DNA of 64,000 nucleotides from Coniferiporia sulphurascens (lineage: Eukaryota; Basidiomycota; Agaricomycetes; Hymenochaetales; Hymenochaetaceae), in the NCBI GenBank assembly GCA_002794785.1, contig NBBA01000002.1:1922001-1986000 (forward strand). The letters are read 5' to 3'. The position numbers and the translations under genes are program-made. Of the stretch, positions 23,627 through 35,619 are shown one piece after another (positions within the stretch are counted from its first letter, which is position 1; each line of letters opens with the position of its first letter). The notes beneath the pieces were generated by a model. That model was not told the origin of the DNA and searched no databases. It was given only the letters and a program-made list of their open reading frames with translations.

Positions 23627-24880
23627 ACTGGTTTCATCATTCGTGTCGTGACCTTTTAAATCCGTTCTCTCTTTCCTCTATTGCGCGCTGCTGATATCGC
23701 CCTTATAAGTGTTTTGATTCGTACGCTGGAAAATTTTGTATTTTCTACCGTGCCTTTGCTTACTCTCATGTACATAACCGTGACTTCCCTAATGCTGACC
23801 TGTCTAGTGTTGCTTTCAGGTCTTTTTGCCGTATTTTTAGCATAGGGCCTCCGGTGCATCTGAATAGGAGAAGTACGATCGATATTCAAGATGTTCATAT
23901 GTCATTAGCCGTGTCTGAAGCCTGTTAAAAGTGATGTCCTATTACTCGCTGTTCATACGTGCCTCTTGATAAGCATCCGATCGTCTACTGGAAGGAAGTG
24001 TGCGAAAATGCAGTGGGCGTTAACTTCACACCTCCTTAAAGGACCATTGCACTGCAACCAGGAGTTCACAACTTTCGTCGGAACATACCCGCCGAAAATG
24101 GAAAAAAAAGGGGAAATATACCGGAGGCCAGAACCAATGTTTTGGCTTTTGTACCTCTATCAAATCATTAATATTGTTTCTCACGGGTAAATTTCTTTGC
24201 GCGTCGGAAAAACAAAAAAAGACTGTCCCCCGTTTATCGCGCGTTTGCTGCGGTTCTCCCCTTTTAAGGGTGCAACAAGACTTGGCATGATATATGAAAG
24301 GGCGGCTGCAGCGTCAGGACTCTAAAACACTGCCGGGACGCGGTTAGTTAGTCACTTGCCGCCGTCCGGTTTGCGGTCGCCGGGTACTCTTTCCCCTTTC
24401 TCTCCCTCTCAAACACATTCGTGGTCTAATGGCCCAATGCTATATTACGCGCTTTCCGCAAAAAGTCACCGATATCAACAATAACTATAAAAAGCTCGCA
24501 TCACGAAAGGTCTCAGAGAACAGTGCCCTCCGGTCGTAGCGGCGGAATGTGATTTGCACTATTAATAATAATACAGTAATACTATTGACAGATTGAGCTA
24601 GGGTCGTTATGGGCTGAGACCTCGTCGCCGATCATCTCAACCAAGCTTCTTGGACCCACGGTGATCGACATTCGGTTTACAAAAATCTTACATGACTTGC
24701 CTGTGGATCGGGGTGGGGTATATGCACATTCCATGGGCGCCGCACTTGATCAAAGAAGTCGTCTAGCAATAGATAATAGATACAATTATGATGACGGGGG
24801 AGACATTAATCAGCGTGTGCAAGTACAAGTGTATGCGTGCAGGGAGGTGGTACATATCCGTTATACTCATAGCTTACGTA
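23627..24880. other. Convergent intergenic region
   Basis: About 1.25 kb between the 3' ends of the HP1 gene (plus) and the App1-like gene (minus). Frames of 60-80 codons occur on both strands without family features. Mostly AT-rich; nothing else seen. Confidence 0.4.
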
Positions 24881-27409
24881 TTATTGTTTGCGACTGAAAA
24901 CCTCGTTGAGTATGCGATCTGCCTCCACACATTCCTCTGGCTCTTTGAACACACGCAATGGGATGTGACTCGGCATATGCAGGCGTGCACGATACACGCG
25001 CTCCTGCAGATCGTAGCGCCGGCGCTCCGATGGTGAGAGATTTGCGAGCTCAGCTTTTGTGATACTCCCAGGGAACTGCAAATAAACATCGGGCGAGGGA
25101 GGCGACGAGGAAGATGGATGCGGGAGAGCGGGCGTGCTGAGGTAGGGGTCGTACGCAGATCCAGCGTTGGAAGACGTTTGTGGCATTGTTAGGCCATGTG
25201 TAGGATCGGAGGGGAATCTAACTGGGTGATCCTGTGCTCGGGGTCGGTACATAGGTGAATATTCAGGAAGAAAATCGGACCCCCCGACTTCCGGCTCAAA
25301 TGTATCACCGTAGGGTCGATGCATATTTGCGTACTCATCGTCTGCCACTGCCCGCGAGAAATCCCCTCTAGCATGTGCTGGAGGTGGCGGCGGCATACCC
25401 GACGCGTAGGACACTGCGCGTTTGAACGTATTATTCTGGTGCTTAATTTTCTCACCCGTGGGATCGTCCAACGGTAGTACATCCGCTCTATTCGCATCAC
25501 GCACGAAAACAGCGAGAATCTGATTATGGCGCTCCGCCGCGAGCTGCGCATAAAGCTCGAGGTCCTGCTCTCCCGTGTCGCCGACAAGGATGAAACGTGC
25601 CCCAATGAACGAGCTGAGCACGTCAACAATGCCATCGCGTTTGCGCGTGACGGGTGCAGAGAGAAAGCCGTTAAAGAGAGATCGTCCAGCATACGACCGG
25701 AGTCTGATGGAGCCTATTGGAGTGAGATGAGTAAAGAATTGCGTAGAAATGGAAAAAGGCATCTCACCTTGGGGCAGGCTGGACACAGTTATAAATTCGT
25801 TTATGACTGGCAGAAGCTCAAAAGGTCCGTTAGACTGAGATGCAGTCAGCAGATGGATCTGTGGCATTGAGACAAATTTATACATACCACATAATGGAAT
25901 CTTACTCCCCTCGCCCACATGTTGGTGTACCACTCGCCCATTCCCCTAATGACGAGCTCCTCCAAGCGCTTCACAAAGACATTTCTGAAGACAGCTCTCG
26001 CTCCTCCTAAGATGTTCGAGAGCTTGATTGTATCGTCAATGTCGGAGATTAGGCGCACCTCTGAGTGCGTAACGGGGACAGTAAGCACTGAGCGAGTAAT
26101 GGACCCTTGAGGTGACTGTGGTGCCGGAGGAGCCGACGGGTTTGAAGCGTTATAGGTATTCATCGCATTATTGGGGGGGAGGAGCTCAGCGCACACGAAG
26201 ATTTCACACTCTTCACTGGGATCACCAAATGCAATCTGCAGTGCACCAGGGTGTAAACAAATCGTCTCCCATGGGACGCGGATCTTCGCCTCAAAAGAGC
26301 CGTCCCGGGCATTCGTCGTCACCTCTTTAATGTATATTGGTACGCGAGCGGGATCATCATGTGCACTGTCGTCAGGAAAAAATGCGCTCGTGCGCGGCGC
26401 AGTGCTGTACAGCGACAGCCGTATCACCCGGTTAGGCAGCGCGCGCGACCAAAATGGCTGCAGGCGTGCGCTAAGGTTCGCGTGCAAGCGCTCAAGATCC
26501 CCCGGTACATACGAGAACCGTGGGGTCGCTTTAGCATACGAAATCTCCGGCTCAGCCGCAGTCGTTGATGACGGAAGCGGCATGATACGTGAACTAGGCG
26601 AATCTGAACCGGCGGAGGAGAGGCTGGCGACGTCCTCATCACGCTTGGCCTGGTTGAATTCCCTTTCGAGCGCAGCCAGCTCCGACTCCTCGGTAATCTC
26701 ACTCGGCGTTGGTGGGAACCGCACGGTCTTGAGCAAGTTCATCGTTTCTTCATCGAGTTGTAAAGATGGCGTGTCCTGGGTAGGTGTCTGAGGGTCCGAT
26801 GATGGTAGTTTGGGTAGCGCCGCGTATGCTGTATCGTGCACAGTGTAAGGAGGAATACGGTATCATGTTTATATGACGTGCCATACCTTTAGCGAGCCGC
26901 ATGAACGCTCGCTGTGAGCGTGTTGCTGACTCTGGGGGCACATAGCTCGCAGCGAAGCCGGATACATACACCTCCAGTGAGAATTCTGACGCTGGGCACA
27001 ATCGCCTTGTCAGGTATGACGCTGGGGAACACGATCATGGAAACAGCTTACCTTCCTTCCCTTCCCTCTCTGCGCTGTGGTAGGCTCGCGCCGCCCAGCC
27101 TGGAAACAAGGAGATCTTCTCGACGGCCGAACTCGAGCCCGAGCCTGTGCCGTGCAGGCGAATCTTGTCGCCCGCCCATTGACGCCATGATTGCTTAGAG
27201 TCTGTGGACGTGCTTGCGGTAGGGTCGGAAGAGACAGGTACTCGACGGTCGAAAAACGAGCGCAGCGCGTCGCGCTGGGTGGGTGGGACAAGGCTCTTCA
27301 GCGTTGCGATATGCCGTTGCGAGGACGAGCTTGCTGGGACAGATCTCCGCATTGCCTCCCTAGAAACATTGGACATGAGACGGAGACCAGACCGTGTTAT
27401 TGAATGCAA
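24881..27409 (-). CDS. App1-type phosphatidate phosphatase
   Basis: Mg-dependent phosphatidate phosphatase of the App1 family (haloacid-dehalogenase fold), converting phosphatidic acid to diacylglycerol; in yeast it is linked to actin patches and endocytosis. N-terminal region: SWRQWAGDKIRLHG, FPGWAARAY, then VYVSGFAASYVPPESATRSQ. The middle has RFSYVPGDLERLHANLSARL and VPIYIKEVTTNARDGSFEAK. The catalytic motif is ISDIDDTIKLSNILGG (DxDxT), followed by VFRNVFVKRLEEL and, after an intron, SNGPFELLPVINEFI, FILVGDTGEQDLELYAQLA. A Pro/Ser-rich C-terminus has PSP and PPPPP runs that could bind SH3 proteins. The first Met at 27409 could also be the later one at 27376. Three to five introns. Confidence 0.9.
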
Positions 27410-27720
27410 TGCCAGCTCGAGATCAAGCAGCTATGTAGGACTCAGATACAATTCACAGGATTTGCGGTGAAGGAGGCAAGTGTAAGTGTGAGCATCGCAC
27501 AAGAGTCCGCGAAGCGAAGCGGGATGAGTGGCGATCACGAACAGACACGGTCGGCGCTCAGGCTACGGCCTATCGCAGCCTCGGACTTTCTCTGCCTTCA
27601 CAAGTACGTAGAATATAGAATATAATTTACAACTGTAACCGCAAGCACAGCACAGTAAAAGGCGCGCTGCCGTCGCCAGCGAACTATACAGCACCAAAGA
27701 ATAAACGGCCCGTAGCAAGC
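27410..27720. other. Intergenic region upstream of the App1-like gene
   Basis: About 310 bases between the App1-like start (minus) and the Sec72 stop (minus). No feature beyond likely promoter and 3' UTR sequence. Confidence 0.4.
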
Positions 27721-28580
27721 TCACGCTTTTCTCTTTTCTATCCGACTATCGATCTCGTCCAGGAAGCTTTTCAGTTCCTGTACGGACGGGTGAGCACACA
27801 GCGCACATTGTGATAAGCACCTGTAAATACTTACGGCATTGCCGGGCTCAAAGGCGAGTCCAAGCTTAATGGACTCCTGCGCTTCCTCTAGCGAGCCCAT
27901 CTCTACGAGGGCCTTCGCTTTGCGGAAGTGGCCCTTGCTCCAGGGCCTTTTCAACTGAATGACGAGCTCCGCGTCCACCAGTGCGCCCACGTAATCGCCT
28001 GCAGCAGAGCAGGCGGCCGAACGATTACTGAGCACAGTGGAAAGCTCTTCCCGCATTAAAGAATTTAATTCCCAGGGGAAGCGCTGCGAGGCGACAGAGA
28101 CGGCCATCGTGTACATGGAAATGGCCTCTTTGAGCTTGTTGGCCTTGAACAGCGCCTGCAATACAAGCAAATTAAGTGGGTTAAGCAGGCAGTGGCCAAA
28201 ATGTGACATACATTCCCATCCTCCTTGGTTTTTGTAACCGCCTGAGAGCGCTGAGGTTGCACTACCTGTGGTGGCGGAGGACACGCGAGGTTTGGGTTCG
28301 CGGCGAAGATGCGGGCCAGGCTGTTTGTCGCGACAAAGTCAACACCACATGCTTCACACTTCTCAAGCCCATGTGCAGCACATAGCGCCTGCGCATCGTT
28401 CGGCGGGCCAAGCTTCAGGGCGACGGGCTTGTAGTCCGCCTCGATGAGTGCCTGCATCTTCGGGTCTGGCTGGGGCGGCGGGACATACTGCTGCTGTTGC
28501 TGCTGGGGACCGGGCTGAGGTGCGGGGGAGTGAGAGTGCGAGTGTGTTTGACCCGGTGCATGCGAGTGCGAGTGCGACAT
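27721..28580 (-). CDS. SEC72: Sec72-type TPR protein of the ER translocon
   Basis: Subunit of the Sec62/Sec63 post-translational translocon at the ER; its cytosolic TPR domain receives chaperone-bound precursors. The ATG at 28580 gives a short His/Ser-rich start (MSHSHSHAPGQTHSHSHSP), a Gln run, then ALCAAHGLEKCEACGVDFVA and ARIFAANPNLACPPPPQVVQ. After an intron come TPR units: ALFKANKLKEAISMYTMAVS, REELSTVLSNRSAACSAAGD, YVGALVDAELVIQLKRPWSK, GHFRKAKALVEMGSLEEAQE. A last intron joins FEPGNA to VQELKSFLDEIDSRIEKRKA. The start lies 170 bases from the divergent MFS gene, so the two share a promoter region. Confidence 0.88.
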
Positions 28581-28750
28581 TTTGGTGGCGAACACCTGTC
28601 GTCCAAGTCGTCGACGTGGAGGGCGTCGGGCAGCGCGTCTGCATGACACGTCGCACGCGCACGTGACGCGGGCGCAGTCACGGGACACGGACACGAGCAC
28701 TTCAATAAACCAGAATACACACGCTGATTTCTCAGCCTTCGACCTCGAGC
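28581..28750. promoter_or_regulatory. Bidirectional promoter between Sec72 and MFS genes
   Basis: A 170-base gap separates two divergent starts (28580 minus, 28751 plus). It is GC-rich, without a clear TATA box. Its job as a shared promoter is inferred from layout only. Confidence 0.45.
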
Positions 28751-30445
28751 ATGGCAATTGACTCGGTAGACGGCGAGCGTCGCGCGCTCCTTGACGATAC
28801 CGATGGCGGCGCCTCGACTCCTGGGAAGCGTACATACTCCTCCACGGTCGCGGTCGTCCCGTCTGACGAGAACGCGGCGGCCCAGGACGCGGCTTTAGCA
28901 CTTGAGGCTGCTGAAGAGCTCGCGGCAAAGGAGGGCAATGCGCGCATGTCTAAGCTCATTATACCCCTTGGTCTCGGCGTATTCCTCGCCGCAATGGACC
29001 AGACCATCGTCGCCTCTTCGTACGCGTCCATAGGCAACGAGCTCAAGCAGCTACAGCGCACCAGCTGGGTCGCGACCGGGTATATGCTCACACTCACAAG
29101 TTTCCAGCCGCTGTATGGCAAAATGAGCGACATTTTTGGCCGAAAACCCTGTCTGCTCTTCGCATACTCCGTCTTCGGCATTGGCTGCCTTTTATGTGGA
29201 CTGGCGCGCACCATGAACGAGCTTATCGCCGCACGCGCGCTCGCTGGTCTGGGCGGCGGGGGAATGGCCACCGTCGTAACGATATTAGTATCCGATATCG
29301 TCCCTTTGCGCTCGCGAGGGACATGGCAGGGCATCCTCAACATCATATATGCAACCGGCTCAGCAGTCGGCGCGCCCCTCGGCGGGCTCCTTGCCGACGG
29401 TATCGGCTGGCGCTGGGCCTTCCTTGTTCAGGTCCCTTTTACGTCCCTCGCTTTCCTTATCGTTTTATTCGCCCTGCACCTCCCAGCTAAGGACCGTACC
29501 ACCGATCTCTCCTCGAAACTACGACGAATCGATATCCTTGGCGCATGCACGCTTGTCACGGGAGTGCTCGCACTGCTCCTCGGGCTCGATCGTGGCGGGA
29601 ACGTTGCATGGGCTTCGTTGCCCACAGTTGGGTATCTTGCACTTGCCGCCGCGCTACTCGCGCTCTTCGCACTCACGGAGGCGCGCCTTGCTACAGAGCC
29701 GTTTGCTCCTGTGCGCGTGCTGGCGCATCCTGCATTGCTTGCCGCGTACATGTGCAACTTGTTGGGCGTCGGCGCAGCCATGTGCGTCGTCTTCCACGCG
29801 GCCCTGTACCTGCAAGCGGCGGGGGGCGCAAGCGCGGCCCAGGCTGGCCTTGGTCTGTTGCCTGCAGTGTTCGGCGGCGTCGCTGGTAGCCTTAGCAGCG
29901 GGCTCGTGATGCAGCGAACGGGAAAGTACTACTGGCTGACTGTTGGCGCATACAGTGCGGAGGTGATCGGGACGGGCCTCATAACACTCTCAACATGGAT
30001 GCGTCGAGGATTTGGAGTCACAGAAGTCGGGTTGCTGGTAATGAATCTGGGGAACGGGACAGGGCTCACGACCACGCTTATTGCCATCATCGCCAACGCT
30101 GCCCCCGAGGACCAGGCTATCGCCACCGCCATATCCTACCTATTCCGCTCTCTGGGCTCCGTCCTAGGTATATCTGTCGGGAGCACACTCGTTCAGAACG
30201 CGCTGCGGACGAACCTCCGCTCTCGGCTTGCAGACCAGGACGTCGATGTCGACGGCATCGTCGAGCGTGCGCGCACCTCGCTTGCATCGCTCGCCACGCT
30301 TCCGCCAGCCATTCAGGTGATTGTGCGTGCGTCGTACGCAGAGGCAGTGCGCGCTGCCCTCCTGTTTTCGCTCGCGCTTGCAATTGGCGCAGCCCTATGC
30401 GCATTTTTCGTCCGGGAAAAACCACTCACACGGAAGAAAACTTAA
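28751..30445 (+). CDS. MFS transporter, DHA2/vacuolar basic amino acid type
   Basis: Single-exon gene of 564 codons for a 14-helix major facilitator transporter. After a hydrophilic acidic N-terminus (about 70 residues) helix 1 is LIIPLGLGVFLAAMDQTIVA, which carries the D1-type motif LDxTIV/MDQTIV of drug:H+ antiporters. Motif A is GKMSDIFGRK, motif C-like AIYATGSAVGAPLGGLLAD appears as NIIYATGSAVGAPLGGLLAD, and WRWAFLVQVPF follows it. These features match the fungal Vba/Azr-like group, in which members move basic amino acids into the vacuole or export drugs. Absence of introns contrasts with every neighbour. Substrate and membrane (vacuole or plasma membrane) cannot be decided from sequence. 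Confidence 0.92.
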   Translation: MAIDSVDGERRALLDDTDGGASTPGKRTYSSTVAVVPSDENAAAQDAALALEAAEELAAKEGNARMSKLIIPLGLGVFLAAMDQTIVASSYASIGNELKQLQRTSWVATGYMLTLTSFQPLYGKMSDIFGRKPCLLFAYSVFGIGCLLCGLARTMNELIAARALAGLGGGGMATVVTILVSDIVPLRSRGTWQGILNIIYATGSAVGAPLGGLLADGIGWRWAFLVQVPFTSLAFLIVLFALHLPAKDRTTDLSSKLRRIDILGACTLVTGVLALLLGLDRGGNVAWASLPTVGYLALAAALLALFALTEARLATEPFAPVRVLAHPALLAAYMCNLLGVGAAMCVVFHAALYLQAAGGASAAQAGLGLLPAVFGGVAGSLSSGLVMQRTGKYYWLTVGAYSAEVIGTGLITLSTWMRRGFGVTEVGLLVMNLGNGTGLTTTLIAIIANAAPEDQAIATAISYLFRSLGSVLGISVGSTLVQNALRTNLRSRLADQDVDVDGIVERARTSLASLATLPPAIQVIVRASYAEAVRAALLFSLALAIGAALCAFFVREKPLTRKKT

Positions 30446-30683
30446 AACCATAATTTATAGATTTACGAAAGCCACAGCAATTTAGAGGCATTTTTTTGGA
30501 AAAACAATTGTAAAATATTAAGATATATCGTTATATGAAAGCGACTACTGATACAAAGAGAAGAAACCCTCTACTTTTTATAACAGATGGTACAACATTA
30601 ATGGGCAAATGCAAGCGAGTAGAACGTAAGGATCGAGGTCAATGACCAAATGGTGTGTACTAAATGGTGGAACGGATCGCAAT
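30446..30683. other. Convergent 3' region
   Basis: AT-rich gap of 238 bases between the stops of the MFS gene (plus) and the Zn2Cys6 gene (minus); likely both 3' UTRs. Confidence 0.4.
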
Positions 30684-33600
30684 TCAAAAGAACACATCCC
30701 ACGCAGCCGGGCCGGTCTGCGACGGGTATTGACTTTGTACCTGGGCTTGTGTCGGTGCTCCCATAGCGCCGTCGGGTGCGTGTACAAGTGTCGACGATTC
30801 CTGCATGTCCAGTCCCGGGAATAGCGCGGCGAACCCATTCGCGTCGCTCAACGGAAACTTGATGTCCACGCCGACCGGCCGCTGCTCTTGGGGCTGAAGG
30901 TTTTGCAATTGCGTGCCTTCAGGTACCCGTCCTGAGTTCGTACTACTCTGATTCTGCGTCAGAGTGTCGGGGGAATTGGCGTGGCTCATATCCGGCCACA
31001 TGAATGCCCGCGGATCAGGTTCGCCCGAAAACGCAGCGCTTTGCGCAAGGTTGAAATCCGCACCGGACGAGAGATAGTTGATAAGAAGCGCCTCCTGATC
31101 CGACCACGCACTCCATGCACCCGGAAAGTCCAAGCTCATCGACGGCGTGATCCCATCTGCATCCATGTCTGGTGGTGCCGTCGCCGAAATTGGCGACCCA
31201 TCCGACGCACCCTGACTCTGACTCTGACTTTGGCTGTGGCCGTGGCTTTTGACCGAGCTCGAGTGCGTGGGCAAGGGGAAATCCGCAGGCGGCGACTCGA
31301 CAAGTGTTGATTTAAGTGTCGAGGACGCTACGGACCCCGTCGAGTCTGGCGTCGATATCTCCGACAAGGACACCTCTGCGTGTTCAATTTTTGGCTTGAC
31401 CAATCTATTCTTTCCGGTAAAAATGAGCAATTCATCTTCAGCCTCACCCGCAGGCCGATCGTCCGATGCGGCGGGTTGCGGGTCGTTCAATGCTCTCGCG
31501 GACTTATGCGCCTTTTCGCGCAGACGCAGAAGTGTTGGCTGTCTACAATTTAGAGCTTTCTCCAAAAAGGGAGGAACGGAATACGCACTAGCGAACGCTT
31601 GGCCCGATCGGCTGATATGGCCGCCTTTTCAAATAATCCAACGGCTAAGTTTAGCTCGGTGAGCGCAGCACGGACCGTATCAGGGTCACGGCTCTTCATG
31701 GCAATCGACCCAATAATAATCTGAACATCACAATCAGCACCGTCGAGGGTGCCAGATGCACATTAGTCACGACGGAATCTACTCACAGTTGCAGAAAAAG
31801 CATGCGACCAAAAGGACCAGAAACGACTGACAAGGTTTGGGAAAAGTATGAAGTGTTCGCGGACGACCTTGAGCATTGAGAGCGCCGCGCGATGTGCAGA
31901 AAGATATGAATGCGAGTATGGGCTCTGCAGCGGGTCTTGTGGATGCTCTAGTAGTGCCTTCGCAAAGTAACCACGGTGAATATACATGAGTACTGACAAT
32001 ATGTCGTAATCAGATATTTAAACAATCTGAGGCGGTTCGCAATACTCACATCCATCCGTACAAATGGCACACGTCATGCGCTGCATAATGAGCAGCGGAC
32101 CATCCGCTTCCATGCTTGAACCCTCTGGCGGAATCTGAAGGTGCTGTGGTCTCATATGCTCGGAGATTTGGCGGTCGATCTCGAGGACTTGCGAGTAGCG
32201 CGCGCGTCGTGCACCGGAGCAGAGGTCACTGACGGCGTAGACGAACCGAGAAAAAACGTGGCGGTCCATCCAATCTGCACGATAAAGGGTCGTTAAGTAT
32301 CCGAACTTTCATCGGCAAGCAAATGGGGGGCATTAAGAATGGTTGTGTGGTCGTAAATAAAATGGTAGAAACAAACGGCTCAAGTTGAGTCTGGGGCAGG
32401 GGACGGCACAGAACCGAATACTCACAACTACTTTCCGTGCGCCCATCTTTAGTTACAGCCTTGGCGTTCCCTTCAGGATATTTGCAGTCACAGTATTTGA
32501 GAACAAACGATGATGGCTTCCCATTTGCAATGTTCTGAACGTATGAGGTCAAGCAATGTAGAGCAATAAACACCTGGGAAAAATTCTCACATGCCAGCAG
32601 TCAAGCGTGAATAGCTCCCAGAACACGGCCCTTCGTCGGTCAGCAACATCTGCACAAACGTTCCATTTCGCTACGTCCTTGTCTGAAGGATCACGTTTAA
32701 CCAATGGAACAGCATGTGGTAATTAACGAAAAAAAACTCACGGAGACCCATCTGAGTATCATAACAATTCAGATCAGTACACTTGGAATATCTTGAAGCA
32801 TCTCTATACGTACACTTGTCGCCAGAGTAGCAGCAACATTGAATAACGAGCCGGCAAGATCAAGCGTGTTGTTTCTACCGCAGTGCGCATTATACGCGCC
32901 CATGAGCGCGATCGCCTGCACGGCAGGAAGGCTTGCTGCGCCCAAGACTTGCGTGGTGCTCAGCGCAACAAGTGCCATTTGGTAATAACTCTCTGCCTCA
33001 TCGTTGTATGGTGGAAGCGTTAGGTCTGCGAGTGCTCCGGCAGCAAATACCATTAACAGTAGTGCGAGCTCGTGAGCGGCGGTCGCACCCAGCGCACCTG
33101 CGCATGTGTCTCCACCAATCTGCGCCGCACCGCCCAAACCAGCGTGCTTGTAACAAAAAGGCAGCAGCTCTTCAAATATCTGCGGCCGCTCGACGACTCG
33201 GACTATCCAAGAGAGATTCTCAAGATAGGTCTCGCAGAGCGAACTCGCGCGTGTAAATGGCGGCATACGAGATTCAATGAGTGCAAAAATTTCGGTCTTA
33301 CACGCGTTGGGAGGCATTAGTAGCCACGCGTCCGAACGACGCGAGAGTTGTCGTGGAAAAATGTCATCCGCGAAAAATTTCTGCTGTGGTTGGTCATTAT
33401 CATTTCCAAGCTGTATGCAAAGTATAATAAGCTATCTCAAACGTCTTTTGAATAAGGCCAATCATGCGTACGAGTATCAAACTTTCGCCCCCGCCTGAAC
33501 GCCCGATGAACCGCGAGACACCCCGATCTGATATGCTCATCGTTCCCATAGCCTCGACATACTCACCCTCAGGCCCCTCAGTCTCGGGTTCCGGTACCGC

Positions 33601-34196
33601 TGGAGGTCTAGATACAGCACATCGTTTTATTGCAAGGAGCTCTTCGCGGAGTAGGGGGTGTGAATTAGAAGAGTTGGCGGAGTGAGAAATCTCTAGTGCG
33701 TCCTCGAGCTGTCGTATGCGTTGACTCATCTCACTGAGCTTACGGTGTAGCTGCGCAGTGTCGGAGAGTAATGACCGAGTCTCTTGATCGCTCCAGGCAT
33801 GCCCTTTCAAACCGGTTAAAACTCACGAAAAGATAAAGCAGAAAGAAGAAGTAGAAGTGCACCATTTGGACACATGGCCGCCCGATTACGGCGAATGCAT
33901 GATGCGCAAGGAACCTTCAAGTAGAAAAAACAAAAGCAAGGGAGAATCACCTCAGTATTTTCATCAGCATGTACATGCTATATGCCTGCGTACCTTCCTA
34001 TCACACCTGAGCTTCAACCTGCGCCTGGGGTAAGCGAGCCGTCTAGGCGAAAGGAACGTAGGGAGGCTCACCTTTGGCACTCGACACAGGCGATTTCACC
34101 GCGGGCACGACGCAGCTCCTGCTCGCGCTGGCGGGTCGCATCGTCGGTCGACGTGCGGCGAGCGGTGTGCGAGGGGTGGTGGCGGTCGACGGGCAT
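30684..34196 (-). CDS. Zn2Cys6 fungal-specific transcription factor
   Basis: The ATG at 34196 opens MPVDRHHPSHTARRTSTDDA, then GEIACVECQR, spliced to LKLRCDRK and then VPCASCIRRNRAAMCPNG: the six cysteines of a Zn(II)2Cys6 DNA-binding cluster spread over three small exons. A heptad-rich stretch follows (LLSDTAQLHRKLSEMSQRIR, QLEDALEIS), a probable dimerisation coiled coil. The middle fungal-trans region is visible as LSWIVRVVERPQIFEELLPF, YYQMALVALSTTQVLGAASL, RDPSDKDVAKWNVCADVADR, RRAVFWELFTLDCW and SSFVLKYCDCKYPEGN. The last exon (30684-31565 side) is Ser/Gln-rich, with SQSQSQSQ and SSG-type low complexity, a likely activation region, ending AAWDVFF. Ten or more introns. Target genes unknown. 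Confidence 0.88.
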
Positions 34197-35600
34197 ATGG
34201 GTGAGGCAGAAGATGACTTGGGACCTGGAAACAAGAACCGGATACTGCCGCCGTGCTTATATGCGGTGACGTATGGCCCAAAATAGAACTAGATTACAAA
34301 GACTAGGCGCTCGGTCGGTCTCATCCACGCCAACGGCAAACCACGGCGAGGCATCAGCCAATGCCATGTCGATCCTGATTAACCTTACTCTTTGGTTTTG
34401 TCAGCCTTCGGTCCCCAGTCCGTCTCGGAATCAAGTGTTCTGCAGGACGAATACTCCAGGCATTGATACTCAATCATGGTACTGAGGACTTTATGCGCCC
34501 CTACTGAATAGGAGATACCGGGTAGGAGACTCGGAGAATCCACCAATTGTAAAGGATACACATCTGCCCGAGAGCTGGCAAGCGCTCCGACAGCGGTAAT
34601 TCGCGAAGCGTCTTGACGCGCACATTGATTGGCCTGCACACACGCATCCCGCGCACTCCCGCACCGGTAATGGTACTGCCGTGACCCGGACGCCGAGATG
34701 CAGCATTCAGACTCGGAATGCGGGAATACCGTCCGCTCACAATAGTGTTGCCTTTTAAACCGGTGCTCCTACCCATCCTGGGCTCGCTTCAACGCCTCCG
34801 GGAGGAGCCTCAGCTGAGGCTCCGTTCACTCTTTCAGAGCCACACTTTAAGTTCTAAAACTCTGCATCCAAGGTCAGTCTGTATTCTCTGTGACTCTGAC
34901 GAAAAAAGAACAGCCCGAACTCCGCGAACCTTCTCCCAAGCAATCTGTGTGGTGCAACCGTGGGTGTCTAAATTCTGAGACGACGCAATAGGGCTCATAC
35001 ACATCGCAACCAGTTTCTCTCAATATTACGGAAACAGGCTGCTTTCGCAAGTCAAACTTCGCTTGGAATTTGTTAAGAACAAGTCCCTTGCACCCGAGGT
35101 GACACGCCTGATAATCCAGCACTTACACAGGGCCACAACTTTAATGTGCACTAGTCCCCATAGGAAGGCACTGTTGTACTATTTATTTTGGGTCTCGGAA
35201 CCGATGGATCGGATTTATTAGGACTTATGAACCGTAAGTAACAGGCTTTGTATCCCCGACCCAAGAGCAACTTTGGCATGCAGAACATAAAAATACTTGT
35301 AGGGCATTTCGGATGTTTCAGGGTAGGCACGGCTCCTCTCAGAGCCGGAGTGGAGTTTATATGACGCTGATTTCACAAAATATATATGCTACTTTTAAAA
35401 GTTTTTCAAGTTCCCCCCAAAAGGTATCGCGGACGCATTTGAGTAAATTCAGACTCGAATATTCGTCTTCCATTTGGTAGTGAAACGCTGAGGAATTAAT
35501 GCGGTCCCGGAGTGGTTCGTACCTTCCCCCGAGGCAGTGTGTCACGTGCACAATGAGGATCCTGAGCAAACGACGCGGAGTCCTATCGATTCGAGCTCCG
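34197..35600. other. Gene-poor stretch, first part
   Basis: Promoter region of the Zn2Cys6 gene followed by about 1 kb in which no protein family, tRNA or repeat could be recognised. Short frames lie on both strands and overlap one another. Confidence 0.35.
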
Positions 35601-35619
35601 ACGATAAGTTACTTGGTCT

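Noticed and set aside
26171..26791. Plus-strand frame of 206 codons
   Set aside because: Antisense to the catalytic half of the App1-like phosphatase.
29349..30453. Plus frames of 186 and 152 codons overlapping the transporter
   Set aside because: Alternate frames of the same GC-rich DNA as the MFS gene, whose frame is fully supported.
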